DNA of 63,361 nt, taken from positions 1 through 63,361 of the forward strand of contig NZ_NWBQ01000030.1 in NCBI RefSeq assembly GCF_002837135.1. The letters are read 5' to 3'. The stretch comes from Macromonas bipunctata. GTDB taxonomy: Bacteria > Pseudomonadota > Gammaproteobacteria > Burkholderiales > Burkholderiaceae_C. The stretch's first letter is position 1, and the number at the start of each line of letters is the position of its first letter. The position numbers and the translations under genes are program-made. The notes under the pieces are model-generated. The model had not been told where the DNA came from. It was given only the letters and a program-made list of their open reading frames with translations, and searched no databases. This document shows, piece after piece, positions 47,629-56,191 of this stretch.

Positions 47629-49131
47629 ATGACTGACAGTCCCAACTGGGCCACGGTGTACCCAGAGCTGCTTTTGCTCGGGATGGCCTGCGTGATTGCC
47701 CTGTTCGACCTGGTGGTAAAGACCCCGCTGCGCGGCTCCACCTACCGTTTGACCTTGCTGACGCTGGGGGTGGTGGCGGTGCTGGAGGCCATGCTGGCCA
47801 CCAGCGGCGAGATCCTGCACGGCTTCGGTGGCATGGTGGTCAGCGATCCGATGGGCGCCTGGCTCAAGTGCTTTGCCTCGCTGGCGATGATGGTCACGCT
47901 GGTCTATGGCCGGCCCTACGCCGGGGCGCGCGACATGTTGCGCGGTGGCGAGTTCTTCACGCTGTCGATGTTTGCGTTGCTGGGCATGTTCGTGATGATC
48001 TCGGGCCACAGCTTCCTGATGATTTACATGGGCCTGGAACTGCTGACGCTGTCGAGCTACGCGCTGGTGGCGTTGCGCCGCGACGACCTGCGCGCCAGCG
48101 AAGCCGCGATGAAGTACTTTGTGCTGGGCGCGCTGGCCAGTGGCTTCCTGCTGTACGGCCTGTCGCTGGTGTACGGTGCCACCGGTTCGCTCAACGTGCC
48201 GGTGGTGGCCCAAGCCATTGCCGATCAGGTGGGCCAGGGTCAGCCGCTGTCGCAGGTGCTGGTGCTGGGCCTGGTGTTCGTGGTGGCGGGTCTGGCGTTC
48301 AAGCTGGGCGTGGTGCCGTTCCACATGTGGGTGCCGGACGTGTACCACGGCGCGCCCACGGCCATCACGCTGATGGTGGGTGGTGCCCCGAAGCTGGCCG
48401 CGTTCGCGATCGTGATGCGCCTGCTGGTGGAAGGCATGTTGCCGCTGGCGATCGACTGGCAGCAGATGCTGATGGTGCTGGCCGTGGTGTCGCTGCTGGT
48501 GGGCAACCTGGCGGCGGTGGCACAGACCAACCTCAAGCGCATGCTGGCGTTCTCGACCGTGGCGCAGATGGGTTTCATGCTGCTGGCCTTTGTGGCCGGG
48601 GTGGTGGGTGCCGACCAAGGCAACATGGCCAACGCCTACAGTGCGGGCATGTTCTACGTCATCACCTATGTGCTGACCACGCTGGCCACGTTTGGCGTGA
48701 TCCTGCTGCTGGCGCGCGATGGCTTCGAATCCGAAGAGCTGGCCGACTTGGCGGGCCTGAACCAGCGCAGCCCGCTGTACGCCGGCGTGATGGCGGCCTG
48801 CATGTTCTCGCTGGCCGGCGTGCCGCCGTTGGTGGGGTTCTACGCCAAGCTGTCGGTGCTGCAGGCGCTGCTGGAAGCCGGTGGTGGCATTTACGTTGGC
48901 CTGTCGGTGTTTGCGGTGCTGATGTCGCTGATTGGTGCGTTCTACTACCTGCGCGTGGTCAAGGTCATGTACTTTGACGTGCCGACCCAGACTGCTGCCG
49001 TGCGCGCGCCGCTGGATGTGCGTGCGGTGCTGTCGGTCAACGGCGCCCTGGTGCTGGTGCTGGGCATCGTGCCCGGCGGCCTGATGACGCTGTGCAGCCA
49101 GGCCATCCAGACCATGCTGGCCCGCGCCTGA
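47629..49131 (+). CDS. nuoN: NADH-quinone oxidoreductase subunit N
   Basis: ND2-like antiporter subunit closing the 14-gene set. 500 residues and about 14 helices; conserved YMGLELLTLSSYALVA with the membrane Glu and KLGVVPFHMWVPDVYHGAPTAIT with the Lys. The following DUF2818 gene lies 43 nt downstream. Confidence 0.97.
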   Translation: MTDSPNWATVYPELLLLGMACVIALFDLVVKTPLRGSTYRLTLLTLGVVAVLEAMLATSGEILHGFGGMVVSDPMGAWLKCFASLAMMVTLVYGRPYAGARDMLRGGEFFTLSMFALLGMFVMISGHSFLMIYMGLELLTLSSYALVALRRDDLRASEAAMKYFVLGALASGFLLYGLSLVYGATGSLNVPVVAQAIADQVGQGQPLSQVLVLGLVFVVAGLAFKLGVVPFHMWVPDVYHGAPTAITLMVGGAPKLAAFAIVMRLLVEGMLPLAIDWQQMLMVLAVVSLLVGNLAAVAQTNLKRMLAFSTVAQMGFMLLAFVAGVVGADQGNMANAYSAGMFYVITYVLTTLATFGVILLLARDGFESEELADLAGLNQRSPLYAGVMAACMFSLAGVPPLVGFYAKLSVLQALLEAGGGIYVGLSVFAVLMSLIGAFYYLRVVKVMYFDVPTQTAAVRAPLDVRAVLSVNGALVLVLGIVPGGLMTLCSQAIQTMLARA

Positions 49132-49174
49132 GCGCGGCTACCGCCCACAGGCCTGCAGTCGGAGTTGTTACACC

Positions 49175-49483
49175 ATGAACCTCGATCTGTCGATCGGTGT
49201 CCTGATTGCGGCGGCCTTGCTGCTGGCCAACCTCCCGTTCCTGAATGAACGTTGGCTGGCGTGTGGCCCCCGCGCCCGCGCAGGGGCCAAGAACCTGTTC
49301 CAGCGCTTGCTGGAGCTGGTGCTGTGCTATGTGCTGACGGGCGCCCTGGGCCTGGCGCTGGAGCAGTCGGCCGGGCAGATCGCACCGCAGGGCTGGGAGT
49401 TCTACGCCATCACCGCGTCGCTGTTTTTGACGCTGGCGTTTCCCGGCTTTGTGTACCGCTACCTGTCGTCGCACCGGCGTTGA
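49175..49483 (+). CDS. DUF2818 family small membrane protein
   Basis: 102 residues with three predicted transmembrane helices (about 5-25, 43-63, 75-95). The pattern ANLPFLNERW near the start and FPGFVYRYL at the end mark the DUF2818 family, which follows nuoN in many Burkholderiales. That fixed position suggests an accessory role in complex I assembly or stability, but no function is established to my knowledge. It is likely the last gene of the nuo transcript. Confidence 0.82.
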   Translation: MNLDLSIGVLIAAALLLANLPFLNERWLACGPRARAGAKNLFQRLLELVLCYVLTGALGLALEQSAGQIAPQGWEFYAITASLFLTLAFPGFVYRYLSSHRR

Positions 49484-49552
49484 GGTGCTGGCAGCGGCAA
49501 CCGCCTGCTGAGCACCACCCGCTGCACGCGGTTCCGGCACAGCCTGCTTCCC

Positions 49553-50215
49553 ATGTTTGATCCGCGTCAGGCGCCTGCAGTGCGCGCCAGTGCCCATCTG
49601 CCCCCCGTGGCACCGCACCGGTTGACGCCAGCGGGGTTGCGGCGTCACTTTGCCCAGCCGCCGGTGTGGACGCCTGAAGTCCGTGCCGAGCCCGCGCTGT
49701 CGGCACGCGTGCCGGCCGCTGCTGCGGTGCTGGTGCCCATCTTGGCGCACTCCCAAGGCACCACCGTATTGCTGACCCAGCGCGCGGCTCACCTGAACGC
49801 CCACGCCGGGCAGATTGCCTTTCCTGGTGGTCGGGTTGATGCGACCGACGCCGATGTGGTGGCCACGGCCTTGCGCGAGGCGCAGGAGGAGATTGCCCTG
49901 GCTGCCGCGTACGTGGAGGTGCTGGGGCTGTTGCCGCCGTACACCACCGCCACCGCCTACGTGGTCACGCCCGTGGTGGCGCTGGTGGATGTGGGTGCCA
50001 CGTGGTGGCCGCATCCGGGCGAGGTGGCCGAGGTGTTCGAGGTGCCGCTGCCGTTCCTGATGGATCCGGCCAACCACGTGTCGCAGACGCTGGCGTGGGA
50101 CGGCCGGCTGCGCCACTGGTTTGCCATGCCGTACCACGACGGCAAGGCCGAACGCTACATCTGGGGCGCCACCGCCGGCATGTTGCGCAACCTGTACCGT
50201 TGCCTGTCGGCCTGA
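49553..50215 (+). CDS. Nudix hydrolase, CoA-diphosphatase type
   Basis: The Nudix box is seen as GGRVDATDADVVATALREAQEEIAL (about residues 86-110), with REAQEE supplying metal ligands. Just before it, VLLTQRAAHLNAHAGQIAFPGG matches the LLTxR...L..H.GQ..FPGG signature of the CoA-pyrophosphatase (NudL/PCD1-like) subfamily, which splits CoA to 4'-phosphopantetheine and 3',5'-ADP. 220 residues, with a 40-residue N-terminal extension. Independent of the nuo genes in function, but on the same strand 69 nt after DUF2818. Confidence 0.85.
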   Translation: MFDPRQAPAVRASAHLPPVAPHRLTPAGLRRHFAQPPVWTPEVRAEPALSARVPAAAAVLVPILAHSQGTTVLLTQRAAHLNAHAGQIAFPGGRVDATDADVVATALREAQEEIALAAAYVEVLGLLPPYTTATAYVVTPVVALVDVGATWWPHPGEVAEVFEVPLPFLMDPANHVSQTLAWDGRLRHWFAMPYHDGKAERYIWGATAGMLRNLYRCLSA

Positions 50216-50234
50216 AAAATGGCCGGTACGCCGC

Positions 50235-50240
50235 TATCAT
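50235..50240 (+). promoter_or_regulatory. -10 element (TATCAT) for a probably leaderless transcript of the CbiB/AmpE-like gene
   Basis: TATCAT (5 of 6 consensus) is followed by 6 nt (GCGGCC) and the ATG at 50247, with no Shine-Dalgarno. Confidence 0.45.
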
Positions 50241-50246
50241 GCGGCC

Positions 50247-51149
50247 ATGAACTTCTTTGCAATTTTCACGGCCCTGCTGCTGGAGCACGCCCGTCCGCTG
50301 GGCGATGGCAGCCTGGTGCAGGCCAACACGCGGCTTTGGATCCGCCGTGTGCAGCACTGGCTGGACGCCGGGCAATTGCCCCACGCCTGGGTGGCCTGGG
50401 CGCTGGCGGTGGGCGCGCCGGCGCTGGTGTACGGGGTGCTGTCGTACTTCAGCCTGTTGCTGGCGTTTGCGTGGCTGGTGGTGGTGCTGTACCTCACGGT
50501 CGGGCTGCGCCAGTTCAGCGCGCGTTTCATGGTGGTGCGCGAGGCGCTGGAGGCGGGCGACGAGGTGCGCGCCCACGCCGCGCTGGCCGCCTGGCAGCAG
50601 CTTGACATCAGCGAGGTGCAGCGCCCGCAACTGCTGCGCCAGACGGTGGAGTACGCGGTGCTGGCCGTGCACCGGCACGTGTTTGGCGTGCTGGCGTGTT
50701 TTGTGGTGTTTGCTGCGCTGGGCCTGGGGCCAGCGGGGGCGGTGGCCTACCACATGGCGGTGCACGTGCGCCGGGCATGGCACTTTTCGGCCACCGGCAG
50801 CACCTCCAGCGATGTGCTGCAGCGCGTGGCGGCGCAGGCGTGGCACTGGCTCGACTACCTGCCCGCGCGCGCGACCGCACTGGCGTTTGCGGTGGTGGGC
50901 AATTTCGAGGAAGCGATTGCCAGCTGGCGCCAGGAGGCGCACCGCTTTACCGACGCCAATGACGGCGTGGTGCTGGCCGCCACCTCGGGCGCGCTCCATG
51001 TGCGTCTGGGCGAGTCGGGCGTGGTGTTCGACGACGGGCGTGAGCCCCAGCTGCTGCACCTGGCCAGCGTGATGGGGCTGGTGTGGCGCAGCGTGGTGCT
51101 GTGGCTGATGGTAATGGCGCTGATGTGGCTGGCCCGCGTGGTGCATTGA
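50247..51149 (+). CDS. CobD/CbiB- or AmpE-like integral membrane protein
   Basis: A 300-residue membrane protein with hydrophobic helices at about residues 48-90, 145-170 and 280-298. The start FFAIFTALLLEHARPL and the DANDGVVLAATSGALHVRLG block resemble the CbiB/AmpE superfamily. True CbiB attaches aminopropanol to cobyric acid, but no other cobalamin gene is nearby. AmpE-like members are linked to beta-lactamase induction signalling, again without supporting neighbours. I therefore give no function. It converges with rsgA. Confidence 0.7.
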   Translation: MNFFAIFTALLLEHARPLGDGSLVQANTRLWIRRVQHWLDAGQLPHAWVAWALAVGAPALVYGVLSYFSLLLAFAWLVVVLYLTVGLRQFSARFMVVREALEAGDEVRAHAALAAWQQLDISEVQRPQLLRQTVEYAVLAVHRHVFGVLACFVVFAALGLGPAGAVAYHMAVHVRRAWHFSATGSTSSDVLQRVAAQAWHWLDYLPARATALAFAVVGNFEEAIASWRQEAHRFTDANDGVVLAATSGALHVRLGESGVVFDDGREPQLLHLASVMGLVWRSVVLWLMVMALMWLARVVH

Positions 51150-51176
51150 ACCGTTGCCGGAGCAGCTCTCGCCACA

Positions 51177-52091
51177 TCAGTACTTGGGCGCCGACAGCTC
51201 GCTGAACAGTTCGCCGTAGATGCGGTAGCGCGTTTCGTGGATGCCCGCTGGGCCGTCTTGGCCCACCGCCGTGCGTGCCGCGCAGCCGGGCTCGTGCAAA
51301 TGGGTGCAGTTGTAGAAGCGGCACTGGCCCAGGTGCTGGGCAAAGTCGGGCATCAGGCGCGCCAGCTCGGTCGGGGCGATGTGGTGCAGGCCAAATTCCT
51401 GGAAGCCCGGTGAATCGATCAGCGCGGTGTGGCGTGCGTCGTCCGTCCAGTACCAGGTGGTGCTGGTGGTGGTGTGCTTGCCGGAATTGAGAGCGCGCGA
51501 GATGCCGTTGGTCTGCGCCTGCGCGTGCGGCACCAGCCGGTTGACCAGCGTGCTTTTGCCCACACCCGACGGCCCGAGCACCAGCGTGCTGCGCTGGTGC
51601 AGGTGCTGCTGCAGCGTGGCTATGCTGTCGTGGTCGTCCAGGCTCAGGCACAGCGGCAGCACGGTGATGCCCATGTCGCGGTAGGGCACCAGCCGCTGCC
51701 AGGCGCGTTCAAACAGCGGGCCCAGGTCGCTTTTGTTGAGCACCACCAGCGCGGGGATGTGCTCGGCGGCGGCGGCCACCAGGGCGCGCGTGAGCTGGTG
51801 TTCGGAGAATTCGGGCTCGGCGGCCAGCAGGATCAGCACTTGGTCCAGGTTGGCGGCGAAGGACTTGGTGCGGATTTCGTCCTGCCGGTACAGCAGGTTG
51901 CGCCGGGGTTGCAGCCGCTCGATGGTGCCTTCGTCGGTGCTGGGCAGCCACAGCACCTGGTCGCCGACCACGGCCTGGCTTTTCTTGCCGCGCGGGTGGC
52001 ACAGCACGCGTTCGCCGTCGGGGGTTTCGATCAGGCAGTGGCGGCCGTGGGTGGCAACCACCAGGCCGGGTTGTAACAAGGCAGAAGTCAT
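51177..52091 (-). CDS. rsgA: Ribosome small-subunit-dependent GTPase A
   Basis: RsgA is a late 30S assembly factor. Its circularly permuted GTPase is evident: NKSDL (G4) comes first, then Walker A GPSGVGKST, then DSPGFQEFG (G3). An N-terminal OB domain (GRHCLIETPDGERVLCHPRGKK) and a C-terminal zinc site (CRFYNCTHLHEPGC) complete the family architecture. 304 residues. The start overlaps the stop of the upstream M48 peptidase gene by 4 nt. Confidence 0.95.
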   Translation of the reverse strand: MTSALLQPGLVVATHGRHCLIETPDGERVLCHPRGKKSQAVVGDQVLWLPSTDEGTIERLQPRRNLLYRQDEIRTKSFAANLDQVLILLAAEPEFSEHQLTRALVAAAAEHIPALVVLNKSDLGPLFERAWQRLVPYRDMGITVLPLCLSLDDHDSIATLQQHLHQRSTLVLGPSGVGKSTLVNRLVPHAQAQTNGISRALNSGKHTTTSTTWYWTDDARHTALIDSPGFQEFGLHHIAPTELARLMPDFAQHLGQCRFYNCTHLHEPGCAARTAVGQDGPAGIHETRYRIYGELFSELSAPKY

Positions 52092-53365
52092 GCAAGGGTG
52101 TTCAGGCGGGCCAGCCGTTCGTGGGCGGGCGGGTGGGAGTAGTAGAAGCGCGCGTACCAGGGGTCGGGCGTGAGGGTGCTGGCATTGTCTTGGTAGAGCC
52201 GGAGCAGGGCGGCGCGTAGGTCGGCGGCACTGCTGTGCTGCGCGGCGTAGGCATCGGCTTCAAATTCGTGCTGGCGCGACTGCTGGCTCAACAGCGGCGT
52301 GGCAAAGAAGGTGAACAGCGGCGCACTCAGGAGCAGCAGCAACAGGGCCAGCGCGCTGTTGGCGCTGTCGAGGTTAGGGATCACGCCCAGACCGAGGTAG
52401 AACCAGGGCTGGTCGATGAGCCAGCCCAGCAGGGCAAAGCCCAGCCCGCTGGCCACCAGCATCATCCCCACCCGTTGCACGATGTGATGGTGTTTGAGGT
52501 GGCCCAGTTCGTGGGCCAGCACGGCGTCGATTTGCGCGGGCGTGAGCTGCGCCAGCAGGGTATCGAAGAACACCACCCGCTTGGCCGGGCCCAGCCCGGT
52601 GAAGTAGGCGTTGGCGTGGCTGCTGCGCTTGCTGCCGTCCATGACGTAGATGCCTTGGGCGCGCAGGCCGCTGCGCTGCAGCAGGGCCTCGATGCGGGTG
52701 CGCAGGGCGTCGTCCTGCAAGGGCTGGAATTGGTTGAACAGCGGCGCGATCACGGTGGGGTAGAGCACCAGCAACAGCAGGTTGAACCCGGCCCACAGCG
52801 CCCAGGCCCACAGCCACCAGGTGGTACCGGCGCTGCCCATGAGCCACAGCAGTGCCGCCGCCAGCGGCAGGCCCAGCACCGCGCCCAGCAGCAGGCCCTT
52901 GGCCTGGTCGCCCAGCCACAGGCCCACGCTGCTGCGGTTGAAGCCAAAGCGTGCCTCCAGCCGGAAGGTGCGGTACCAGGCCCACGGCAGTTCCAGCACG
53001 GTGCTGACAAGAAAGAAGCCGCCCAGCAGCGCCACTTGCTGCACCAGGCCAGGGCCCAGCCAGACCAGCAGCGTCTGGTTGAGTGCGTGCAGCCCGCCCA
53101 GCAAGGCCCACACCACCAGCAGCGCCGCATGCCAGGGCAGCTCCAGCCCGTCCAGCCGCAGCTTGGCGATGGTGTAGTCGGCGGCCTTCTGGTGTGCGGC
53201 CAAGGGAATGTGTTCGGCAAAGGCGGCGGGCACCTGGTGGCGGTGTTGTGCCACGTGGCGCAGCTGCCGACGGTTGAGGGTGTGGCGGCCCAGCGTGTAC
53301 AGCAGCAGCACGCCACAAAACACCAGGCTCCACACCGGAGCCCACGACGACGAAGCAAGGATCAT
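52088..53365 (-). CDS. M48-family membrane zinc metallopeptidase (Ste24/CAAX-protease type)
   Basis: A 425-residue multi-pass membrane protein with the zinc motif H-E-L-G-H in [13 protein letters not shown] (about residue 280), and the downstream Glu in EFEADAYAA. The N-terminal M48_N region has about five helices and the motif [18 protein letters not shown], typical of Ste24-like proteases. The bacterial role is probably membrane protein quality control; CAAX processing is not expected. The ATG at 53365 is first in a two-gene operon with rsgA and divergent from orn. Confidence 0.9.
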   Translation of the reverse strand: MILASSSWAPVWSLVFCGVLLLYTLGRHTLNRRQLRHVAQHRHQVPAAFAEHIPLAAHQKAADYTIAKLRLDGLELPWHAALLVVWALLGGLHALNQTLLVWLGPGLVQQVALLGGFFLVSTVLELPWAWYRTFRLEARFGFNRSSVGLWLGDQAKGLLLGAVLGLPLAAALLWLMGSAGTTWWLWAWALWAGFNLLLLVLYPTVIAPLFNQFQPLQDDALRTRIEALLQRSGLRAQGIYVMDGSKRSSHANAYFTGLGPAKRVVFFDTLLAQLTPAQIDAVLAHELGHLKHHHIVQRVGMMLVASGLGFALLGWLIDQPWFYLGLGVIPNLDSANSALALLLLLLSAPLFTFFATPLLSQQSRQHEFEADAYAAQHSSAADLRAALLRLYQDNASTLTPDPWYARFYYSHPPAHERLARLNTLA

Positions 53366-53373
53366 GGGGGGTG

Positions 53374-53379
53374 AGTCTA
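53374..53379 (-). promoter_or_regulatory. Possible -10 (TAGACT) for a leaderless M48 peptidase transcript
   Basis: TAGACT (4 of 6 consensus) on the minus strand lies 8 nt upstream of the ATG at 53365. The intervening CACCCCCC has no ribosome site. Confidence 0.3.
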
Positions 53380-53436
53380 GCGAAAGCCGAGGCCTGGGCG
53401 TGGTGGCCGCGCGCAAATCAAGGAAAATCTCAGGGT

Positions 53437-54090
53437 ATGACCCTGCCCGACCCCACTACCATCGCCCCTGTGGCCACACCTGACACCCGACCCACTGCGG
53501 CAGCCGCCAGCGCGCTGCCGGTGTTGCCCAAGAGCGACCTCAACCTGGTGTGGCTGGACTGTGAGATGAGCGGGCTTGACCCCGACAAGGAGCGCCTGCT
53601 GGAGATTGCAGTGGTGGTGACTGGCCCGCACCTGGAGCCACGCATTGAAGGCCCGGTGCTCGTCATCCACCAGAGCGACGAACTGCTGGGTCAGATGGAC
53701 GCCTGGAACCGGGGCGCGCACAAGCGCAGCGGCCTGATCGACAAGGTCAAGGCCAGCACGCTGACCGAGGAGCAGGCGCAGGAGCAGCTGCTGCACTTCA
53801 TCCGGCAATACGTGCCCAAGGGCAAGGCGCTGATGTGCGGCAACAGCATCGGGCAGGACCGGCGCTTTCTGGTCAAGTACATGCCCAAGCTGGCGGCATA
53901 TTTCCACTACCGCAACCTGGATGTGAGCACTTTGAAGGAGCTGGCGCGGCGCTGGCAGCCCGAGGTCTACAGCGCCTTCAAGAAGCACCAGCTGCACACC
54001 GCGCTGGCCGACGTGCACGAGTCCATCGACGAACTCGCGCACTACCGCCAGCACTGGCTGCGCAGTGCCAGCCCCGCTCCAACCGCCTAA
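53437..54090 (+). CDS. orn: Oligoribonuclease
   Basis: A DEDDh 3'-5' exonuclease that degrades 2-5-mers and pGpG, finishing RNA turnover and c-di-GMP breakdown. Motifs are [12 protein letters not shown] (DxE, about residues 40-51), the [13 protein letters not shown] block with the second Asp, and the terminal H-x4-D ([10 protein letters not shown]). 217 residues, with an N-terminal extension of about 35 residues compared with E. coli. The pGpG activity links it to the GGDEF-EAL protein further right in the window. Confidence 0.95.
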   Translation: MTLPDPTTIAPVATPDTRPTAAAASALPVLPKSDLNLVWLDCEMSGLDPDKERLLEIAVVVTGPHLEPRIEGPVLVIHQSDELLGQMDAWNRGAHKRSGLIDKVKASTLTEEQAQEQLLHFIRQYVPKGKALMCGNSIGQDRRFLVKYMPKLAAYFHYRNLDVSTLKELARRWQPEVYSAFKKHQLHTALADVHESIDELAHYRQHWLRSASPAPTA

Positions 54091-55097
54091 AACAGCGACA
54101 GGCTGAGCCAGTAGCCCAGTGCGGCCACGCAGGCCGAGGCCGGGATGGTCAGGATCCAGGCCCACACGATGTTGCCCGCTACGCCCCAGCGCACGGCGCT
54201 GGCGCGCTGCACCGAACCCACGCCCACAATCGCGCCGGTGATGGTGTGGGTGGTGGACACCGGCACGCCCAGCCCGGTGGCGATGAACAGCGTCAGCGCG
54301 CCGCCGGTCTCGGCACAGAAGCCGCCCACGGGCTTGAGCTTGGTGATCTTCTGGCCCATGGTCTTGACAATGCGCCAGCCACCGAACATGGTGCCCACGC
54401 CTATGGCCACGTAGCACGACACGATGACCCAGGTGGCGGGGGCGGCGTCGGTGCTGGAGGCGTAGCCGGTGGAGATCAGCAGCATCCAGATGATGCCGAT
54501 GGTCTTTTGCGCGTCGTTGCCGCCGTGGCCCAGGCTGTAGGCGCCGGCCGACACCAGTTGCAGGCGGCGGAACCAGCGGTCCACCCGCGCCGGTGTGGTG
54601 CGGCGGCAGATCCAGGCCACCAGCACCATCATCAGCGAGCCGAAGATGAAGCCCAGCAGCGGCGACACAAAGATGAACGCTACCGTGCGCACGATGCCGG
54701 TGGCCACCAGCGCACCGGTGCCCGCCTTGGCAATCACCGCGCCCACAATGCCGCCAATCAGCGCGTGCGAGGAGCTGCTGGGAATGCCGTAGTACCAGGT
54801 GATGACGTTCCAGGTGATGGCGCCGCTGAGCGCGCCAAACACCACGTGCACATCCACCACGCCCGGGCTGGCGATGCCCTTGCCCACCGTGGCCGCCACG
54901 CTGAGGTGGAAGATGAAGATGGCCACGAAGTTGAAGAAGGCCGCAAACACCACCGCCTGGGCGGGCTTGAGCACGCCGGTGGACACGACCGTGGCAATCG
55001 AGTTGGCCGCGTCGTGGAAGCCGTTCATGAAGTCGAACACCAGGGCCGGCGCCACCAGCAGCATGACGACCCACAGGGCCGTTTGAACCGTTGTCAT
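54087..55097 (-). CDS. pit: PiT-family inorganic phosphate transporter
   Basis: A low-affinity symporter for metal-phosphate. 336 residues and about ten helices; the duplicated family signature appears as [20 protein letters not shown] near the N-terminus and [14 protein letters not shown] in the second half. The PhoU-like gene lies just upstream (15 nt), the usual phoU-like-pit pair. It converges with and overlaps orn by 4 nt. The PhoU-like partner is thought to control transport. Confidence 0.94.
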   Translation of the reverse strand: MTTVQTALWVVMLLVAPALVFDFMNGFHDAANSIATVVSTGVLKPAQAVVFAAFFNFVAIFIFHLSVAATVGKGIASPGVVDVHVVFGALSGAITWNVITWYYGIPSSSSHALIGGIVGAVIAKAGTGALVATGIVRTVAFIFVSPLLGFIFGSLMMVLVAWICRRTTPARVDRWFRRLQLVSAGAYSLGHGGNDAQKTIGIIWMLLISTGYASSTDAAPATWVIVSCYVAIGVGTMFGGWRIVKTMGQKITKLKPVGGFCAETGGALTLFIATGLGVPVSTTHTITGAIVGVGSVQRASAVRWGVAGNIVWAWILTIPASACVAALGYWLSLSLF

Positions 55098-55112
55098 GGG
55101 GGGGCTCCGGTG

Positions 55113-55760
55113 TCAGGCGTTCTCGAGGACCACGCCCTCGATCAGGTTGGCGACCTCCTCGCACTCGTCGCTGATGGTCTCGAGCAACTGGTACACGGTC
55201 TTGAGCTTGATGACCTCACGCATATCGGGTTCATCGCGGAACAGGTTGCCCATGGCCACGCGCAGCACGCGGTTGGCGTCGGCTTCGAGCTGGGCCACCT
55301 CGGCGCAGATCTTGAGCACGGCCTCGGCGGTGGGGGCGTGGGACACCTTGCCCAGTAGCGCCATGGCCGATTGCAGGTGTTCACAGCACCGCACGCTGAT
55401 CTCGGTCAGGCGCCGGATCTCGTCGGTGATGTGGCGCACGTCGTACAGCGCCATGCTCTCGGCGCAGTGCTGGATGGCGTCCAGCACACTTTCCATGCCG
55501 GTGATGAGGCCGTGGATCTGCTCGCGGTCAATCGGGGTGATGAAGGTCTGGTGGACGAGCTGCTGGATTTGTTGCGCCGTGCGGTCGGCGGCGCGCTCGG
55601 CCTCATCCACGGTCTGGTTGTGCTTCTCGCGTTCAGCCAGGTCTGTGTAGCGCGCCACCATGTCGGAAAAAGCACGTACCGCCACCACGGTGTGGTCGGC
55701 ATGCTGGTTGAACATCTCGAAAAAATTGCCTTCTTTGGGCAACAGCTTGCCAAACAGCAT
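55113..55760 (-). CDS. DUF47-family PhoU-like phosphate transport regulator
   Basis: 215 residues, entirely helical, with heptad-like stretches and PhoU-type acidic motifs (EAERAADRTAQQI, EANRVLRVAMGNLF-type, DECEEVANLIEGVV). This TIGR00153/DUF47 group accompanies PiT transporters. ATG 55760 is chosen because AGGAG lies 7 nt upstream; an in-frame extension to 55877 would add 39 residues unlike the family. It is first gene of the operon with pit. Confidence 0.9.
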   Translation of the reverse strand: MLFGKLLPKEGNFFEMFNQHADHTVVAVRAFSDMVARYTDLAEREKHNQTVDEAERAADRTAQQIQQLVHQTFITPIDREQIHGLITGMESVLDAIQHCAESMALYDVRHITDEIRRLTEISVRCCEHLQSAMALLGKVSHAPTAEAVLKICAEVAQLEADANRVLRVAMGNLFRDEPDMREVIKLKTVYQLLETISDECEEVANLIEGVVLENA

Positions 55761-56191
55761 GCGGGACTCCTGGTCGGATTTGGTGTCAAAAATGTGACGA
55801 ACGGGTGAAATCTGGGTGAATTTTACCGGTCGCGGCCAGTTGGGCGGTTTTTTATGGGGCGGTACCCGCAATGGCACTGGTCAAACGCCGGGTTCTGTGT
55901 GACAATCACAGCTTCCCCGGAAAAAACATCCGGGTGAACCCTAGTGCATCTGCCTCACACTCAGGCCCCTTGCCAGTATTTGCTGGTTAACTGCGCGCAC
56001 AGCGTGGTTCTTTTGGCCTTTCGCATTCCGCTTCCAGCGTTCATAACAGAACGCGGCGCATGCTGATCTGTTTGATGGTTGATGTTTTTTTGACCATGAA
56101 CGGATCAAGCGATCAGACGCTCCCCCCGCCGGGAGTTCGCGCTGGCCTTGCTTCGCTCGATTGCGCCATTGTGTGCGCATGGACGAATGAC
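55761..56191. other. 431-nt intergenic region between the PhoU-like gene and the second DEAD-box helicase
   Basis: No gene is supported. It holds GTCA-N6-TGAC (55785-55798), TAAAAT as a possible minus-strand -10 for the PhoU-like gene (around 55820), TGTGA-CAA-TCACA (55898-55910), a weak plus-strand promoter candidate (TGGTCA at 55878 and GACAAT at 55901, 17-bp spacing), and GCGTTC-ATAACA-GAACGC (56037-56054), followed by T-rich sequence. The last part is probably a long structured leader of the helicase mRNA. Cold-shock helicases often have such leaders. Confidence 0.45.

Noticed and set aside
46075-48618. An 847-codon minus-strand frame opposite nuoM and nuoN
   Set aside because: Antisense of membrane-protein codons gives His/Gln/Arg repeats; no ribosome site or domain.
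55761-55850. A Pho box upstream of the PhoU-like/pit operon
   Set aside because: Scattered GTCA and TGAC words occur but not the two 7-bp direct repeats with a 4-bp AT-rich spacer.
55898-55910. TGTGA-CAA-TCACA as a CRP/FNR-type operator
   Set aside because: Half-sites match CRP but the spacer is 3 bp and not 6 bp, so the geometry is wrong. Kept only as an inverted repeat in the gap description.
56060-56191. A longer helicase starting at the in-frame ATG 56060
   Set aside because: The 44 extra residues do not look like a helicase N-terminus, and no ribosome site is present. The family-like start is MTEAVN at 56192.
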